DNA of 64,000 nucleotides from Loxodes magnus (GCA_946699065.1 CAMPDV010000276.1:62001-126000), one strand, 5' to 3'. Positions 34,189 to 49,567 are shown, numbered from the stretch's first letter. Notes: generated by a model from the sequence alone, not told the origin. A program made the numbers and translations.

Positions 34189-36999
34189 TCTGTGGCTATA
34201 TCCAGTGATTCAGAGTTCATCGTATCGGGAAGTGCAGATTATACGGTGAGACTATGGGACGTCAAGACAGGTACCTGTAAGACCATGAGTGGTCACACTA
34301 ATTAGGCATTATCTGTGGCTATATCCAGTGATTCAGAGTTCATCGTATCGGGAAGTCGAGATAATACGGTGAGACTATGGGACGTCAAGACAGGTACCTG
34401 TAAGACCATGAGTGGTCACACTAGTAATGTATATGCTGTGGCTATATCCAGTGATTCAGAGTCCATCGTATCGGGAAGTTATGATAAGACGGTGAGACTA
34501 TGGGACGTCAAGACAGGTACCTGTAAGACCATGAGTGGTCACACAGATTCTGTAAAATCTGTGGCTATATCCAGTGATTCAGAGTTCATCGTATCGGGAA
34601 GTGCAGATTATACGGTGAGACTATGGGACGTCAAGACAGTTACCTGTAAGACCATGAGTGGTCACACTAATTAGGTATAATCTGTGGCTATATCCAGTGA
34701 TTCAGAGTTCATCGTATAGGGAAGTAGAGATTATACGGTGAGACTATGGGACGTCAAGACAGGTACCTGTAAGACCATGAGTGGTCACACTAGTTATGTA
34801 TCATCTGTGGCTATATCCAGTGATTCAGAGTTCATCGTATCGGGAAGTGCAGATTATACGGTGAGACTATGGGACGTCAAGACAGTTACCTGTAAGACCA
34901 TGAGTGGTCACACTAATTAGGCATTATCTGTGGCTATATCCAGTGATTCAGAGTTCATCGTATCGGGAATGCAGATTAGACGGTGAGACTATGGGACGTC
35001 AAGACAGGTACCTGTAAGACCATGAGTGGTCACACAAAATAGTTATATGCTGTGGCTATATCCAGTGATTCAGAGTTCATCGTATCGGGAAGTCGAGATA
35101 ATACGGTGAGACTATGGGACGTCAAGACAGGTACCTGTAAGACCATGAGTGGTCACACTAATTAGGTATTATCTGTGGCTATATCCAGTGATTCAGAGTT
35201 CATCGTATCGGGAAGTGATGATAAGACGGTGAGACTATGGGACGTCAAGACAGGTACCTGTAAGACCATGAGTGGTCACACTAGTTATGTATCATCTGTG
35301 GCTATATCCAGTGATTCAGAGTTCATCGTATCGGGAAGTGCAGATTATACGGTGAGACTATGGGACGTCAAGACAGTTACCTGTAAGACCATGAGTGGTC
35401 ACACTAATTAGGTATCATCTGTGGCTATATCCAGTGATTCAGAGTCCATCGTATCGGGAAGTCGAGATAATACGGTGAGACTATGGGACGTCAAGACAGG
35501 TACCTGTAAGACCATGAGTGGTCACACTAATTAGGCATTATCTGTGGCTATATCCAGTGATTCAGAGTTCATCGTATCGGGAATGCAGATTAGACGGTGA
35601 GACTATGGGACGTCAAGACAGGTACCTGTAAGACCATGAGTGGTCACACAAAATAGTTATATGCTGTGGCTATATCCAGTGATTCAGAGTTCATCGTATC
35701 GGGAAGTCGAGATAATACGGTGAGACTATGGGACGTCAAGACAGGTACCTGTAAGACCATGAGTGGTCACACACATTATGTATCATCTGTGGCTATATCC
35801 AGTGATTCAGAGTTCATCGTATCGGGAAGTCGAGATAATACGGTGAGACTATGGGACGTCAAGACAGGTACCTGTAAGACCATGAGTGGTCACACTAATT
35901 AGGTATTATCTGTGGCTATATCCAGTGATTCAGAGTTCATCGTATCGGGAAGTTATGATTATACGGTGAGACTATGGGACGTCAAGACAGGTACCTGTAA
36001 GACCATGAGTGGTCACACACATTATTAATCATCAGTGGCTATATCCAGTGATTCAGAGTTCATCGTATAGGGAAGTAGAGATTATACGGTGAGACTATGT
36101 GACGTCAAGACAGGTACCTGTAAGACCATGAGTGGTCACACTAGTTATGTATCATCTGTGGCTATATCCAGTGATTCAGAGTTCATCGTATCGGGAAGTG
36201 ATGATAAGACGGTGAGACTATGGGACGTCAAGACAGGTACCTGTAAGACCATGAGTGGTCACACTAGTAATGTATATGCTGTGGCAATATCCAGTGATTC
36301 AGAGTTCATCGTATCGGGAAGTTATGATAATACGGTGAGACTATGGGACGTCAAGACAGGTACCTGTAAGACCATGAGTGGTCACACTAGTAATGTATAT
36401 GCTGTGGCTATATCCAGTGATTGAGAGTTCATCGTATCGGGAAGTGATGATAAGACGGTGAGACTATGGGACGTCAAGACAGGTACCTGTAAGACCATGA
36501 GTGGTCACACTAGTTATGTATATGCTGTGGCTATATCCAGTGATTCAGAGTTCATCGTATCGGGAAGTCGAGATAATACGGTGAGACTATGGGACGTCAA
36601 GACAGGTATCTGTAAGACCATGAGTGGTCACACTAATTAGGTATTATCTGTGGCTATATCCAGTGATTCAGAGTTCATCGTATCGGGAAGTGCAGATTAT
36701 ACGGTGAGACTATGGGACGTCAAGACAGGTACCTGTAAGACCATGAGTGGTCACACAAAATAGTTATATGCTGTGGCTATATCCAGTGATTCAGAGTTCA
36801 TCGTATCGGGAAGTCGAGATAATACGGTGAGACTATGGGACGTCAAGACAGGTACCTGTAAGACCATGAGTGGTCACACTAATTAGGTATTATCTGTGGC
36901 TATATCCAGTGATTCAGAGTCCATCGTATCGGGAAGTAGAGATTATACGGTGAGACTATGGGACGTCAAGACAGGTACCTGTAAGACCATGAGTGGTCA

Positions 37000-38535
37000 C
37001 ACTAGTAATGTATATGCTGTGGCTATATCCAGTGATTCAGAGTCCATCGTATCGGGAAGTTATGATAAGACGGTGAGACTATGGGACGTCAAGACAGGTA
37101 CCTGTAAGACCATGAGTGGTCACACTAATTAGGTATTATCTGTGGCTATATCCAGTGATTCAGAGTTCCTCGTATCGGGAAGTGCAGATTATACGGTGAG
37201 ACTATGGGACGTCAAGACAGGTACCTGTAAGACCATGAGTGGTCACACTAGTTATGTATCATCTGTGGCTATATCCAGTGATTCAGAGTTCATCGTATCG
37301 GGAAGTCGAGATAATACGGTGAGACTATGGGACGTCAAGACAGGTACCTGTAAGACCATGAGTGGTCACACTAATTAGGCATTATCTGTGGCTATATCCA
37401 GTGATTCAGAGTTCATCGTATCGGGAAGTCGAGATAATACGGTGAGACTATGGGACGTCAAGACAGGTACCTGTAAGACCATGAGTGGTCACACTAGTAA
37501 TGTATATGCTGTGGCTATATCCAGTGATTCAGAGTCCATCGTATCGGGAAGTTATGATAAGACGGTGAGACTATGGGACGTCAAGACAGGTACCTGTAAG
37601 ACCATGAGTGGTCACACAGATTCTGTAAAATCTGTGGCTATATCCAGTGATTCAGAGTTCATCGTATCGGGAAGTGCAGATTATACGGTGAGACTATGGG
37701 ACGTCAAGACAGTTACCTGTAAGACCATGAGTGGTCACACTAATTAGGTATAATCTGTGGCTATATCCAGTGATTCAGAGTTCATCGTATAGGGAAGTAG
37801 AGATTATACGGTGAGACTATGGGACGTCAAGACAGGTACCTGTAAGACCATGAGTGGTCACACTAGTTATGTATCATCTGTGGCTATATCCAGTGATTCA
37901 GAGTTCATCGTATCGGGAAGTGCAGATTATACGGTGAGACTATGGGACGTCAAGACAGTTACCTGTAAGACCATGAGTGGTCACACTAATTAGGTATTAT
38001 CTGTGGCTATATCCAGTGATTCAGAGTTCATCGTATCGGGAAGTGCAGATTATACGGTGAGACTATGGGACGTCAAGACAGGTACCTGTAAGACCATGAG
38101 TGGTCACACTAGTTATGTATCATCTGTGGCTATATCCAGTGATTCAGAGTTCATCGTATCGGGAAGTCGAGATAATACGGTGAGACTATGGGACGTCAAG
38201 ACAGGTACCTGTAAGACCATGAGTGGTCACACTAATTAGGTATTATCTGTGGCTATATCCAGTGATTCAGAGTTCATCGTATCGGGAAGTGATGATAAGA
38301 CGGTGAGACTATGGGACGTCAAGACAGGTACCTGTAAGACCATGAGTGGTCACACTAGTTATGTATCATCTGTGGCTATATCCAGTGATTCAGAGTTCAT
38401 CGTATCGGGAAGTGCAGATTATACGGTGAGACTATGGGACGTCAAGACAGTTACCTGTAAGACCATGAGTGGTCACACTAATTAGGTATCATCTGTGGCT
38501 ATATCCAGTGATTCAGAGTCCATCGTATCGGGAAG
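37000..38535 (+). repeat. 1.54-kb duplicated block, right copy
   Basis: Right copy of the 8610-bp-offset duplication. A related shorter block also lies near 34315-34920, sharing the R/N, SNVYA, Y/K, DSVKS order with this copy. Confidence 0.85.
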
Positions 38536-41500
38536 TGATGATAAGACGGTGAGACTATGGGACGTCAAGACAGGTACCTGTAAGACCATGAGTGGTCACA
38601 CTAGTTATGTATCATCTGTGGCTATATCCAGTGATTCAGAGTTCATCGTATCGGGAAGTGCAGATTATACGGTGAGACTATGGGACGTCAAGACAGTTAC
38701 CTGTAAGACCATGAGTGGTCACACACATTATGTATATGCTGTGGCTATATCCAGTGATTCAGAGTTCATCGTATCGGGAAGTCGAGATAATACGGTGAGA
38801 CTATGGGACGTCAAGACAGGTATCTGTAAGACCATGAGTGGTCACACTAATTAGGTATTATCTGTGGCTATATCCAGTGATTCAGAGTTCATCGTATCGG
38901 GAAGTGCAGATTATACGGTGAGACTATGGGACGTCAAGACAGGTACCTGTAAGACCATGAGTGGTCACACAAAATAGTTATATGCTGTGGCTATATCCAG
39001 TGATTCAGAGTTCATCGTATCGGGAAGTCGAGATAATACGGTGAGACTATGGGACGTCAAGACAGGTACCTGTAAGACCATGAGTGGTCACACTAATTAG
39101 GTATTATCTGTGGCTATATCCAGTGATTCAGAGTCCATCGTATCGGGAAGTTATGATAATACGGTGAGACTATGGGACGTCAAGACAGGTACCTGTAAGA
39201 CCATGAGTGGTCACACTAGTTATGTATATGCTGTGGCTATATCCAGTGATTCAGAGTTCATCGTATCGGGAAGTCGAGATAATACGGTGAGACTATGGGA
39301 CGTCAAGACAGGTACATGTAAGACCATGAGTGGTCACACTAATTAGGTATTTGCTGTGGCTATATCCAGTGATTCAGAGTTCATCGTATCGGGAAGTCGA
39401 GATAATACGGTGAGACTATGGGACGTCAAGACAGGTACCTGTAAGACCATGAGTGGTCACACACTAGTAATGTATATGCTGTGGCTATATCCAGTGATTC
39501 AGAGTTCATCGTATCGGGAAGTTATGATAAGACGGTGAGACTATGGGACGTCAAGACAGGTACATGTAAGACCATGAGTGGTCACACTAATTAGGTATAT
39601 GCTGTGGCTATATCCAGTGATTCAGAGTTCATCGTATCGGGAAGTCGAGATAATACGGTGAGACTATGGGACGTCAAGACAGGTACCTGTAAGACCATGA
39701 GTGGTCACACACTAGTAATGTATATGCTGTGGCTATATCCAGTGATTCAGAGTTCATCGTATCGGGAAGTCGAGATAATACGGTGAGACTATGGGACGTC
39801 AAGACAGGTACCTGTAAGACCATGAGTGGTCACACTAATTAGGTATTATCTGTGGCTATATCCAGTGATTCAGAGTTCATCGTATCGGGAAGTGATGATA
39901 AGACGGTGAGACTATGGGACGTCAAGACAGGTACCTGTAAGACCATGAGTGGTCACACTAGTTATGTATCATCTGTGGCTATATCCAGTGATTCAGAGTT
40001 CATCGTATCGGGAAGTCGAGATAATACGGTGAGACTATGGGACGTCAAGACAGGTACATGTAAGACCATGAGTGGTCACACTAATTAGGTATATGCTGTG
40101 GCTATATCCAGTGATTCAGAGTTCATCGTATCGGGAAGTTATGATAAGACGGTGAGACTATGGGACGTCAAGACAGGTACCTGTAAGACCATGAGTGGTC
40201 ACACACTAGTAATGTATATGCTGTGGCTATATCCAGTGATTCAGAGTTCATCGTATCGGGAAGTGCAGATTATACGGTGAGACTATGGGACGTCAAGACA
40301 GGTACATGTAAGACCATGAGTGGTCACACTAATTAGGTATTTGCTGTGGCTATATCCAGTGATTCAGAGTTCATCGTATCGGGAAGTGCAGATTATACGG
40401 TGAGACTATGGGACGTCAAGACAGTTACCTGTAAGACCATGAGTGGTCACACTAGTTATGTATATGCTGTGGCTATATCCAGTGATTCAGAGTTCATCGT
40501 ATCGGGAAGTGATGATAAGACGGTGAGACTATGGGACGTCAAGACAGGTACCTGTAAGACCATGAGTGGTCACACTAATTAGGTATTATCTGTGGCTATA
40601 TCCATTGATTCAGAGTTCATCGTATCGGGAAGTTATGATAAGACGGTGAGACTATGGGACGTCAAGACAGGTACCTGTAAGACCATGAGTGGTCACACAA
40701 AATAGTTATATGCTGTGGCTATATCCAGTGATTCAGAGTTCATCGTATCGGGAAGTCGAGATAATACGGTGAGACTATGGGACGTCAAGACAGGTACATG
40801 TAAGACCATGAGTGGTCACACTAATTAGGTATATGCTGTGGCTATATCCAGTGATTCAGAGTTCATCGTATCGGGAAGTCGAGATAATACGGTGAGACTA
40901 TGGGACGTCAAGACAGGTACCTGTAAGACCATGAGTGGTCACACACTAGTAATGTATATGCTGTGGCTATATCCAGTGATTCAGAGTTCATCGTATCGGG
41001 AAGTTATGATAAGACGGTGAGACTATGGGACGTCAAGACAGGTACCTGTAAGACCATGAGTGGTCACACTAGTTATGTATCATCTGTGGCTATATCCAGT
41101 GATTCAGAGTTCATCGTATAGGGAAGTAGAGATTATACGGTGAGACTATTGGACGTCAAGACAGTTACCTGTAAGACCATGAGTGGTCACACTAATTAGG
41201 TATTATCTGTGGCTATATCCAGTGATTCAGAGTTCATCGTATCGGGAAGTGATGATAAGACGGTGAGACTATGGGACGTCAAGACAGGTACCTGTAAGAC
41301 CATGAGTGGTCACACTAGTTATGTATCATCTGTGGCTATATCCAGTGATTCAGAGTTCATCGTATCGGGAAGTGCAGATTATACGGTGAGACTATGGGAC
41401 GTCAAGACAGTTACCTGTAAGACCATGAGTGGTCACACTAATTAGGTATCATCTGTGGCTATATCCAGTGATTCAGAGTCCATCGTATCGGGAAGTCGAG

Positions 41501-41946
41501 ATAATACGGTGAGACTATGGGACGTCAAGACAGGTACCTGTAAGACCATGAGTGGTCACACTAATTAGGCATTATCTGTGGCTATATCCAGTGATTCAGA
41601 GTCCATCGTATCGGGAAGTTATGATAATACGGTGAGACTATGGGACGTCAAGACAGGTACCTGTAAGACCATGAGTGGTCACACTAGTAATGTATATGCT
41701 GTGGCTATATCCAGTGATTGAGAGTTCATCGTATCGGGAAGTGATGATAAGACGGTGAGACTATGGGACGTCAAGACAGGTACCTGTAAGACCATGAGTG
41801 GTCACACTAGTAATGTATATGCTGTGGCTATATCCAGTGATTCAGAGTTCATCGTATCGGGAAGTGATGATAAGACGGTGAGACTATGGGACGTCAAGAC
41901 AGGTACCTGTAAGACCATGAGTGGTCACACTAGTAATGTATGATCT

Positions 41947-42429
41947 GTGGCTATATCCAGTGATTCAGAGTTCATCGTATCGGGAAGTCGAGATAATACG
42001 GTGAGACTATGGGACGTCAAGACAGGTACCTGTAAGACCATGAGTGGTCACACTAGTTATGTATTATCTGTGGCTATATCCAGTAATTCAGAGTTCATCG
42101 TATCGGGAAGTGCAGATAAGACGGTGAGACTATGGGACGTCAAGACAGGTACCTGTAAGACCATGAGTGGTCACACTAGTTATGTATATGCTGTGGCTAT
42201 ATCCAGTGATTCAGAGTTCATCGTATCGGGAAGTCGAGATAATACGGTGAGACTATGGGACGTCAAGACAGGTACCTGTAAGACCATGAGTGGTCACACT
42301 AGTTATGTATCATCTGTGGCTATATCCAGTGATTCAGAGTCCATCGTATCGGGAAGTTATGATAATACGGTGAGACTATGGGACGTCAAGACAGGTACCT
42401 GTAAGACCATGAGTGGTCACACTAATTAG
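41947..42429 (+). CDS. Open WD40 segment, four repeats (160 codons)
   Basis: Turns R/N, A/K, R/N and Y/N, with linkers SYVLS, SYVYA and SYVSS, and SSNSEF in the second repeat. The same order of turns recurs in the segments at 49568 and, apart from its first turn (R/Y), 51287, so this is a recurring four-repeat module. It ends at N-TAG and is preceded by SNV-TGA. Confidence 0.22.
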   Translation: MAISSDSEFIVSGSRDNTVRLWDVKTGTCKTMSGHTSYVLSVAISSNSEFIVSGSADKTVRLWDVKTGTCKTMSGHTSYVYAVAISSDSEFIVSGSRDNTVRLWDVKTGTCKTMSGHTSYVSSVAISSDSESIVSGSYDNTVRLWDVKTGTCKTMSGHTN

Positions 42430-42561
42430 GTATTATCTGTGGCTATATCCAGTGATTCAGAGTTCATCGTATCGGGAAGTGCAGATTATACGGTGAGACT
42501 ATGGGACGTCAAGACAGGTACCTGTAAGACCATGAGTGGTCACACTAATTAGGTATTATCT

Positions 42562-43290
42562 GTGGCTATATCCAGTGATTCAGAGTTCATCGTATCGGGA
42601 AGTGCAGATTATACGGTGAGACTATGGGACGTCAAGACAGGTACCTGTAAGACCATGAGTGGTCACACACATTATGTATATTCTGTGGCTATATCCAGTG
42701 ATTCAGAGTTCATCGTATCGGGAAGTAGAGATTATACGGTGAGACTATGGGACGTCAAGACAGGTACCTGTAAGACCATGAGTGGTCACACTAGTTATGT
42801 ATTATCTGTGGCTATATCCAGTGATCCAGAGTCCATCGTATCGGGAAGTAGAGATTATACGGTGAGACTATGGGACGTCAAGACAGGTACCTGTAAGACC
42901 ATGAGTGGTCACACTAGTTATGTATCTGCTGTGGCTATATCCAGTGATTCAGAGTTCATCGTATCGGGAAGTCGAGATAAGACGGTGAGACTATGGGACG
43001 TCAAGACAGGTACCTGTAAGACCATGAGTGGTCACACTAGTTATGTATCATCTGTGGCTATATCCAGTGATTCAGAGTTCATCGTATCGGGAAGTAGAGA
43101 TTATACGGTGAGACTATGGGACGTCAAGACAGGTACCTGTAAGACCATGAGTGGTCACACTAGTTATGTATATGCTGTGGCTATATCCAGTGATTCAGAG
43201 TTCATCGTATCGGGAAGTGCAGATTATACGGTGAGACTATGGGACGTCAAGACAGGTACCTGTAAGACCATGAGTGGTCACACAAAATAG
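42562..43290 (+). CDS. Open WD40 segment, six repeats (242 codons)
   Basis: Second-longest open stretch, one repeat short of a typical seven-bladed propeller. The SGSxDxT turns carry A/Y, R/Y, R/Y, R/K, R/Y and A/Y. The linkers are HYVYS, SYVLS, SYVSA, SYVSS and SYVYA. The third repeat has the SSDPES variant. It ends in the recurrent K-TAG-L linker (aaa tag tta). The upstream limit is a TAG in the N-TAG linker, so the GTG start is arbitrary. Function as a free-standing protein is unproven. Confidence 0.3.
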   Translation: MAISSDSEFIVSGSADYTVRLWDVKTGTCKTMSGHTHYVYSVAISSDSEFIVSGSRDYTVRLWDVKTGTCKTMSGHTSYVLSVAISSDPESIVSGSRDYTVRLWDVKTGTCKTMSGHTSYVSAVAISSDSEFIVSGSRDKTVRLWDVKTGTCKTMSGHTSYVSSVAISSDSEFIVSGSRDYTVRLWDVKTGTCKTMSGHTSYVYAVAISSDSEFIVSGSADYTVRLWDVKTGTCKTMSGHTK

Positions 43291-43641
43291 TTATATGCTG
43301 TGGCTATATCCAGTGATTCAGAGTTCATCGTATCGGGAAGTGCAGATTATACGGTGAGACTATGGGACGTCAAGACAGGTATCTGTAAGACCATGAGTGG
43401 TCACACACATTATGTATATTCTGTGGCTATATCCAGTGATTCAGAGTTCATCGTATCGGGAATGCAGATTAGACGGTGAGACTATGGGACGTCAAGACAG
43501 GTACCTGTAAGACCATGAGTGGTCACACTAGTAATGTATATGCTGTGGCTATATCCAGTGATTCAGAGTTCATCGTATCGGGAAGTTATGATAAGACGGT
43601 GAGACTATGGGACGTCAAGACAGGTACCTGTAAGACCATGA

Positions 43642-43776
<135 letters not shown>

Positions 43777-44280
43777 TAGGTATTATCTGTGGCTATATCC
43801 ATTGATTCAGAGTTCATCGTATCGGGAAGTTATGATTAGACGGTGAGACTATGGGACGTCAAGACAGGTACCTGTAAGACCATGAGTGGTCACACTAGTT
43901 ATGTATCATCTGTGGCTATATCCAGTGATTCAGAGTTCATCGTATAGGGAAGTAGAGATTATACGGTGAGACTATGGGACGTCAAGACAGTTACCTGTAA
44001 GACCATGAGTGGTCACACTAATTAGGTATTATCTGTGGCTATATCCAGTGATTCAGAGTTCATCGTATCGGGAAGTTATGATAAGACGGTGAGACTATGG
44101 GACGTCAAGACAGGTACCTGTAAGACCATGAGTGGTCACACTAGTTATGTATATGCTGTGGCTATATCCAGTGATTCAGAGTTCATCGTATCGGGAAGTG
44201 CAGATAAGACGGTGAGACTATGAGACGTCAAGACAGGTACCTGTAAGACCATGAGTGGTCACACTAATTAGGTATTATCT

Positions 44281-44886
44281 GTGGCTATATCCAGTGATTC
44301 AGAGTTCATCGTATCGGGAAGTTATGATAAGACGGTGAGACTATGGGACGTCAAGACAGGTACCTGTAAGACCATGAGTGGTCACACTAGTTATGTATAT
44401 GCTGTGGCTATATCCAGTGATTCAGAGTTCATCGTATCGGGAAGTCGAGATAATACGGTGAGACTATGGGACGTCAAGACAGGTACCTGTAAGACCATGA
44501 GTGGTCACACTAGTAATGTATATGCTGTGGCTATATCCAGTGATTCAGAGTTCATCGTATCGGGAAGTGATGATAAGACGGTGAGACTATGGGACGTCAA
44601 GACAGGTACCTGTAAGACCATGAGTGGTCACACTAGTTATGTATATGCTGTGGCTATATCCAGTGATTCAGAGTTCATCGTATCGGGAAGTGCAGATTAT
44701 ACGGTGAGACTATGGGACGTCAAGACAGTTACCTGTAAGACCATGAGTGGTCACACTAGTTATGTATATGCTGTGGCTATATCCAGTGATTCAGAGTTCA
44801 TCGTATCGGGAAGTCGAGATAATACGGTGAGACTATGGGACGTCAAGACAGGTACATGTAAGACCATGAGTGGTCACACTAATTAG
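44281..44886 (+). CDS. Open WD40 segment, five repeats (201 codons)
   Basis: Five consecutive intact repeats. The variable turn residues are Y/K, R/N, D/K, A/Y and R/N, and the linkers are SYVYA, SNVYA, SYVYA and SYVYA. The fourth repeat has KTVTC in place of KTGTC. It is bounded on both sides by N-TAG linkers. The unit just upstream has its WD tryptophan changed to a stop (TGA at 44221-44223). Too short for a whole propeller, so probably a fragment between stops. Confidence 0.25.
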   Translation: MAISSDSEFIVSGSYDKTVRLWDVKTGTCKTMSGHTSYVYAVAISSDSEFIVSGSRDNTVRLWDVKTGTCKTMSGHTSNVYAVAISSDSEFIVSGSDDKTVRLWDVKTGTCKTMSGHTSYVYAVAISSDSEFIVSGSADYTVRLWDVKTVTCKTMSGHTSYVYAVAISSDSEFIVSGSRDNTVRLWDVKTGTCKTMSGHTN

Positions 44887-46360
44887 GTATTATCTGTGGC
44901 TATATCCAGTGATTCAGAGTTCATCGTATCGGGAAGTTATGATAAGACGGTGAGACTATGGGACGTCAAGACAGGTACCTGTAAGACCATGAGTGGTCAC
45001 ACACATTATGTATTATCTGTGGCTATATCCAGTGATTCAGAGTTCATCGTATCGGGAAGTAGAGATTATACGGTGAGACTATGGGACGTCAAGACAGGTA
45101 CCTGTAAGACCATGAGTGGTCACACAAAATAGTTATATGCTGTGGCTATATCCAGTGATTCAGAGTTCATCGTATCGGGAAGTCGAGATAATACGGTGAG
45201 ACTATGGGACGTCAAGACAGGTACCTGTAAGACCATGAGTGGTCACACACATTATGTATATTCTGTGGCTATATCCAGTGATTCAGAGTTCATCGTATCG
45301 GGAAGTTATGATAAGACGGTGAGACTATGGGACGTCAAGACAGGTACCTGTAAGACCATGAGTGGTCACACTAGTAATGTATATGCTGTGGCTATATCCA
45401 GTGATTCTGAGTTCATCGTATCGGGAAGTTATGATAAGACGGTGAGACTATGGGACGTCAAGACAGGTACCTGTAAGACCATGAGTGGTCACAGATTCTG
45501 TAAAATCTGTGGCTATATCCAGTGATTCAGAGTTCATAGTATCGGGAAGTAGAGATTATACGGTGAGACTATGGGACGTCAAGACAGGTACATGTAAGAC
45601 CATGAGTGGTCACACTAGTTATGTATCATCTGTGGCTATATCCAGTGATTCAGAGTTCATCGTATCGGGAAGTAGAGATTATACGGTGAGACTATGGGAC
45701 GTCAAGACAGGTACCTGTAAGACCATGAGTGGTCACACTAATTAGGTATTATCTGTGGCTATATCCAGTGATTCAGAGTCCATCGTATCGGGAAGTAGAG
45801 ATTATACGGTGAGACTATGGGACGTCAAGACAGGTACATGTAAGACCATGAGTGGTCACACTAGTTATGTATCATCTGTGGCTATATCCAGTGATTCAGA
45901 GTTCATCGTATCGGGAAGTGATGATAAGACGGTGAGACTATGGGACGTCAAGACAGGTACCTGTAAGACCATGAGTGGTCACACTAATTAGGTATTATCT
46001 GTGGCTATATCCAGTGATTCAGAGTTCATCGTATCGGGAAGTAGAGATTATACGGTGAGACTATGGGACGTCAAGACAGGTACCTGTAAGACCATGAGTG
46101 GTACAACACATTATGTAAGATCTGTGGCTATATCCAGTGATTCAGAGTTCATCGTATCGGGAAGTGCAGATTATACGGTGAGACTATGGGACGTCAAGAC
46201 AGGTACCTGTAAGACCATGAGTGGTCACACTAGTTATGTATCATCTGTGGCTATATCCAGTGATTCAGAGTTCATCGTATCGGGAAGTCGAGATAATACG
46301 GTGAGACTATGGGACGTCAAGACAGGTACCTGTAAGACCATGAGTGGTCACACTAATTAG

Positions 46361-46480
<120 letters not shown>

Positions 46481-47230
46481 TAGTTATATGCTGTGGCTAT
46501 ATCCAGTGATTCAGAGTTCATCGTATCGGGAAGTAGAGATTATACGGTGAGACTATGGGACGTCAAGACAGTTACCTGTAAGACCATGAGTGGTCACACT
46601 AATTAGGTATTATCTGTGGCTATATCCAGTGATTCAGAGTTCATCGTATCGGGAAGTCGAGATAATACGGTGAGACTATGGGACGTCAAGACAGGTACCT
46701 GTAAGACCATGAGTGGTCACACACATTATGTATATGCCGTGGCTATATCCAGTAATTCAGAGTTCATCGTATCGGGAAGTGCAGATAAGACGGTGAGACT
46801 ATGGGACGTCAAGACAGGTACCTGTAAGACCATGAGTGGTCACACTAGTTATGTATATGCTGTGGCTATATCCAGTGATTCAGAGTCCATCGTATCGGGA
46901 AGTTATGATAATACGGTGAGACTATGGGACGTCAAGACAGGTACCTGTAAGACCATGAGTGGTCACACTAATTAGGTATTATCTGTGGCTATATCCAGTG
47001 ATTCAGAGTTCATCGTATCGGGAAGTGCAGATTATACGGTGAGACTATGGGACGTCAAGACAGGTACCTGTAAGACCATGAGTGGTCACACTAATTAGGT
47101 ATTATCTGTGGCTATATCCAGTGATTCAGAGTTCATCGTATCGGGAAGTGCAGATTATACGGTGAGACTATGGGACGTCAAGACAGGTACCTGTAAGACC
47201 ATGAGTGGTCACACTAATTAGGTATTATCT

Positions 47231-47716
47231 GTGGCTATATCCAGTGATTCAGAGTTCATCGTATCGGGAAGTGCAGATTATACGGTGAGACTATGGGACG
47301 TCAAGACAGGTACCTGTAAGACCATGAGTGGTCACACTAGTTATGTATATGCTGTGGCTATATCCAGTGATTCAGAGTTCATCGTATCGGGAAGTCGAGA
47401 TAATACGGTGAGACTATGGGACGTCAAGACAGGTACCTGTAAGACCATGAGTGGTCACACACATTATGTATATTCTGTGGCTATATCCAGTGATTCAGAG
47501 TTCATCGTATCGGGAAGTTATGATAAGACGGTGAGACTATGGGACGTCAAGACAGTTACCTGTAAGACCATGAGTGGTCACACTAGTTATGTATATGCTG
47601 TGGCTATATCCAGTGATTCAGAGTTCATCGTATCGGGAAGTGATGATAAGACGGTGAGACTATGGGACGTCAAGACAGGTACCTGTAAGACCATGAGTGG
47701 TCACACACATTATTAA
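47231..47716 (+). CDS. Open WD40 segment, four repeats (161 codons)
   Basis: Turns A/Y, R/N, Y/K and D/K, with linkers SYVYA, HYVYS and SYVYA. It ends in the HTHY-TAA linker. It matches the 3' half of the eight-repeat segment ending at 50545, offset by 2829 bp (23 units). The two copies differ at the first turn (A/Y against R/Y) and the last (D/K against A/Y), both variable positions. Confidence 0.22.
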   Translation: MAISSDSEFIVSGSADYTVRLWDVKTGTCKTMSGHTSYVYAVAISSDSEFIVSGSRDNTVRLWDVKTGTCKTMSGHTHYVYSVAISSDSEFIVSGSYDKTVRLWDVKTVTCKTMSGHTSYVYAVAISSDSEFIVSGSDDKTVRLWDVKTGTCKTMSGHTHY

Positions 47717-47833
<117 letters not shown>

Positions 47834-48820
47834 TAGGTATTATCTGTGGCTATATCCAGTGATCCAGAGTCCATCGTATCGGGAAGTCGAGATAATACGG
47901 TGAGACTATGGGACGTCAAGACAGGTACCTGTAAGACCATGAGTGGTCACACTAATTAGGCATTATCTGTGGCTATATCCATTGATTCAGAGTTCATCGT
48001 ATCGGGAAGTTATGATAAGACGGTGAGACTATGGGACGTCAAGACAGGTACCTGTAAGACCATGAGTGGTCACACTAGTTATGTATATGCTGTGGCTATA
48101 TCCAGTGATTCAGAGTTCATCGTATCGGGAAGTTATGATAAGACGGTGAGACTATGGGACGTCAAGACAGGTACCTGTAAGACCATGAGTGGTCACACAA
48201 AATAGTTATATGCTGTGGCTATATCCAGTGATTCAGAGTTCATCGTATCGGGAAGTAGAGATTATACGGTGAGACTATGGGACGTCAAGACAGGTACATG
48301 TAAGACCATGAGTGGTCACACTAGTTATGTATCATCTGTGGCTATATCCAGTGATTCAGAGTTCATCGTATCGGGAAGTAGAGATTATACGGTGAGACTA
48401 TGGGACGTCAAGACAGGTACCTGTAAGACCATGAGTGGTCACACTAATTAGGTATTATCTGTGGCTATATCCAGTGATTCAGAGTCCATCGTATCGGGAA
48501 GTAGAGATTATACGGTGAGACTATGGGACGTCAAGACAGGTACATGTAAGACCATGAGTGGTCACACAAAATAGTTATATGCTGTGGCTATATCCAGTGA
48601 TTCAGAGTTCATCGTATCGGGAAGTAGAGATTATACGGTGAGACTATGGGACGTCAAGACAGGTACCTGTAAGACCATGAGTGGTCACACTAATTAGGTA
48701 TTATCTGTGGCTATATCCAGTGATTCAGAGTTCATCGTATCGGGAAGTAGAGATTATACGGTGAGACTATGGGACGTCAAGACAGGTACCTGTAAGACCA
48801 TGAGTGGTCACACTAATTAG

Positions 48821-48940
<120 letters not shown>

Positions 48941-49312
48941 TAGGTATTATCTGTGGCTATATCCAGTGATTCAGAGTTCATCGTATCGGGAAGTAGAGAT
49001 TATACGGTGAGACTATGGGACGTCAAGACAGGTACCTGTAAGACCATGAGTGGTACAACACATTATGTAAGATCTGTGGCTATATCCAGTGATTCAGAGT
49101 TCATCGTATCGGGAAGTGCAGATTATACGGTGAGACTATGGGACGTCAAGACAGGTACCTGTAAGACCATGAGTGGTCACACTAGTTATGTATCATCTGT
49201 GGCTATATCCAGTGATTCAGAGTTCATCGTATCGGGAAGTAGAGATTATACGGTGAGACTATGGGACGTCAAGACAGGTACCTGTAAGACCATGAGTGGT
49301 CACACTAATTAG

Positions 49313-49432
<120 letters not shown>

Positions 49433-49567
49433 TAGTTATATGCTGTGGCTATATCCAGTGATTCAGAGTTCATCGTATCGGGAAGTAGAGATTATACGGT
49501 GAGACTATGGGACGTCAAGACAGTTACCTGTAAGACCATGAGTGGTCACACTAATTAGGTATTATCT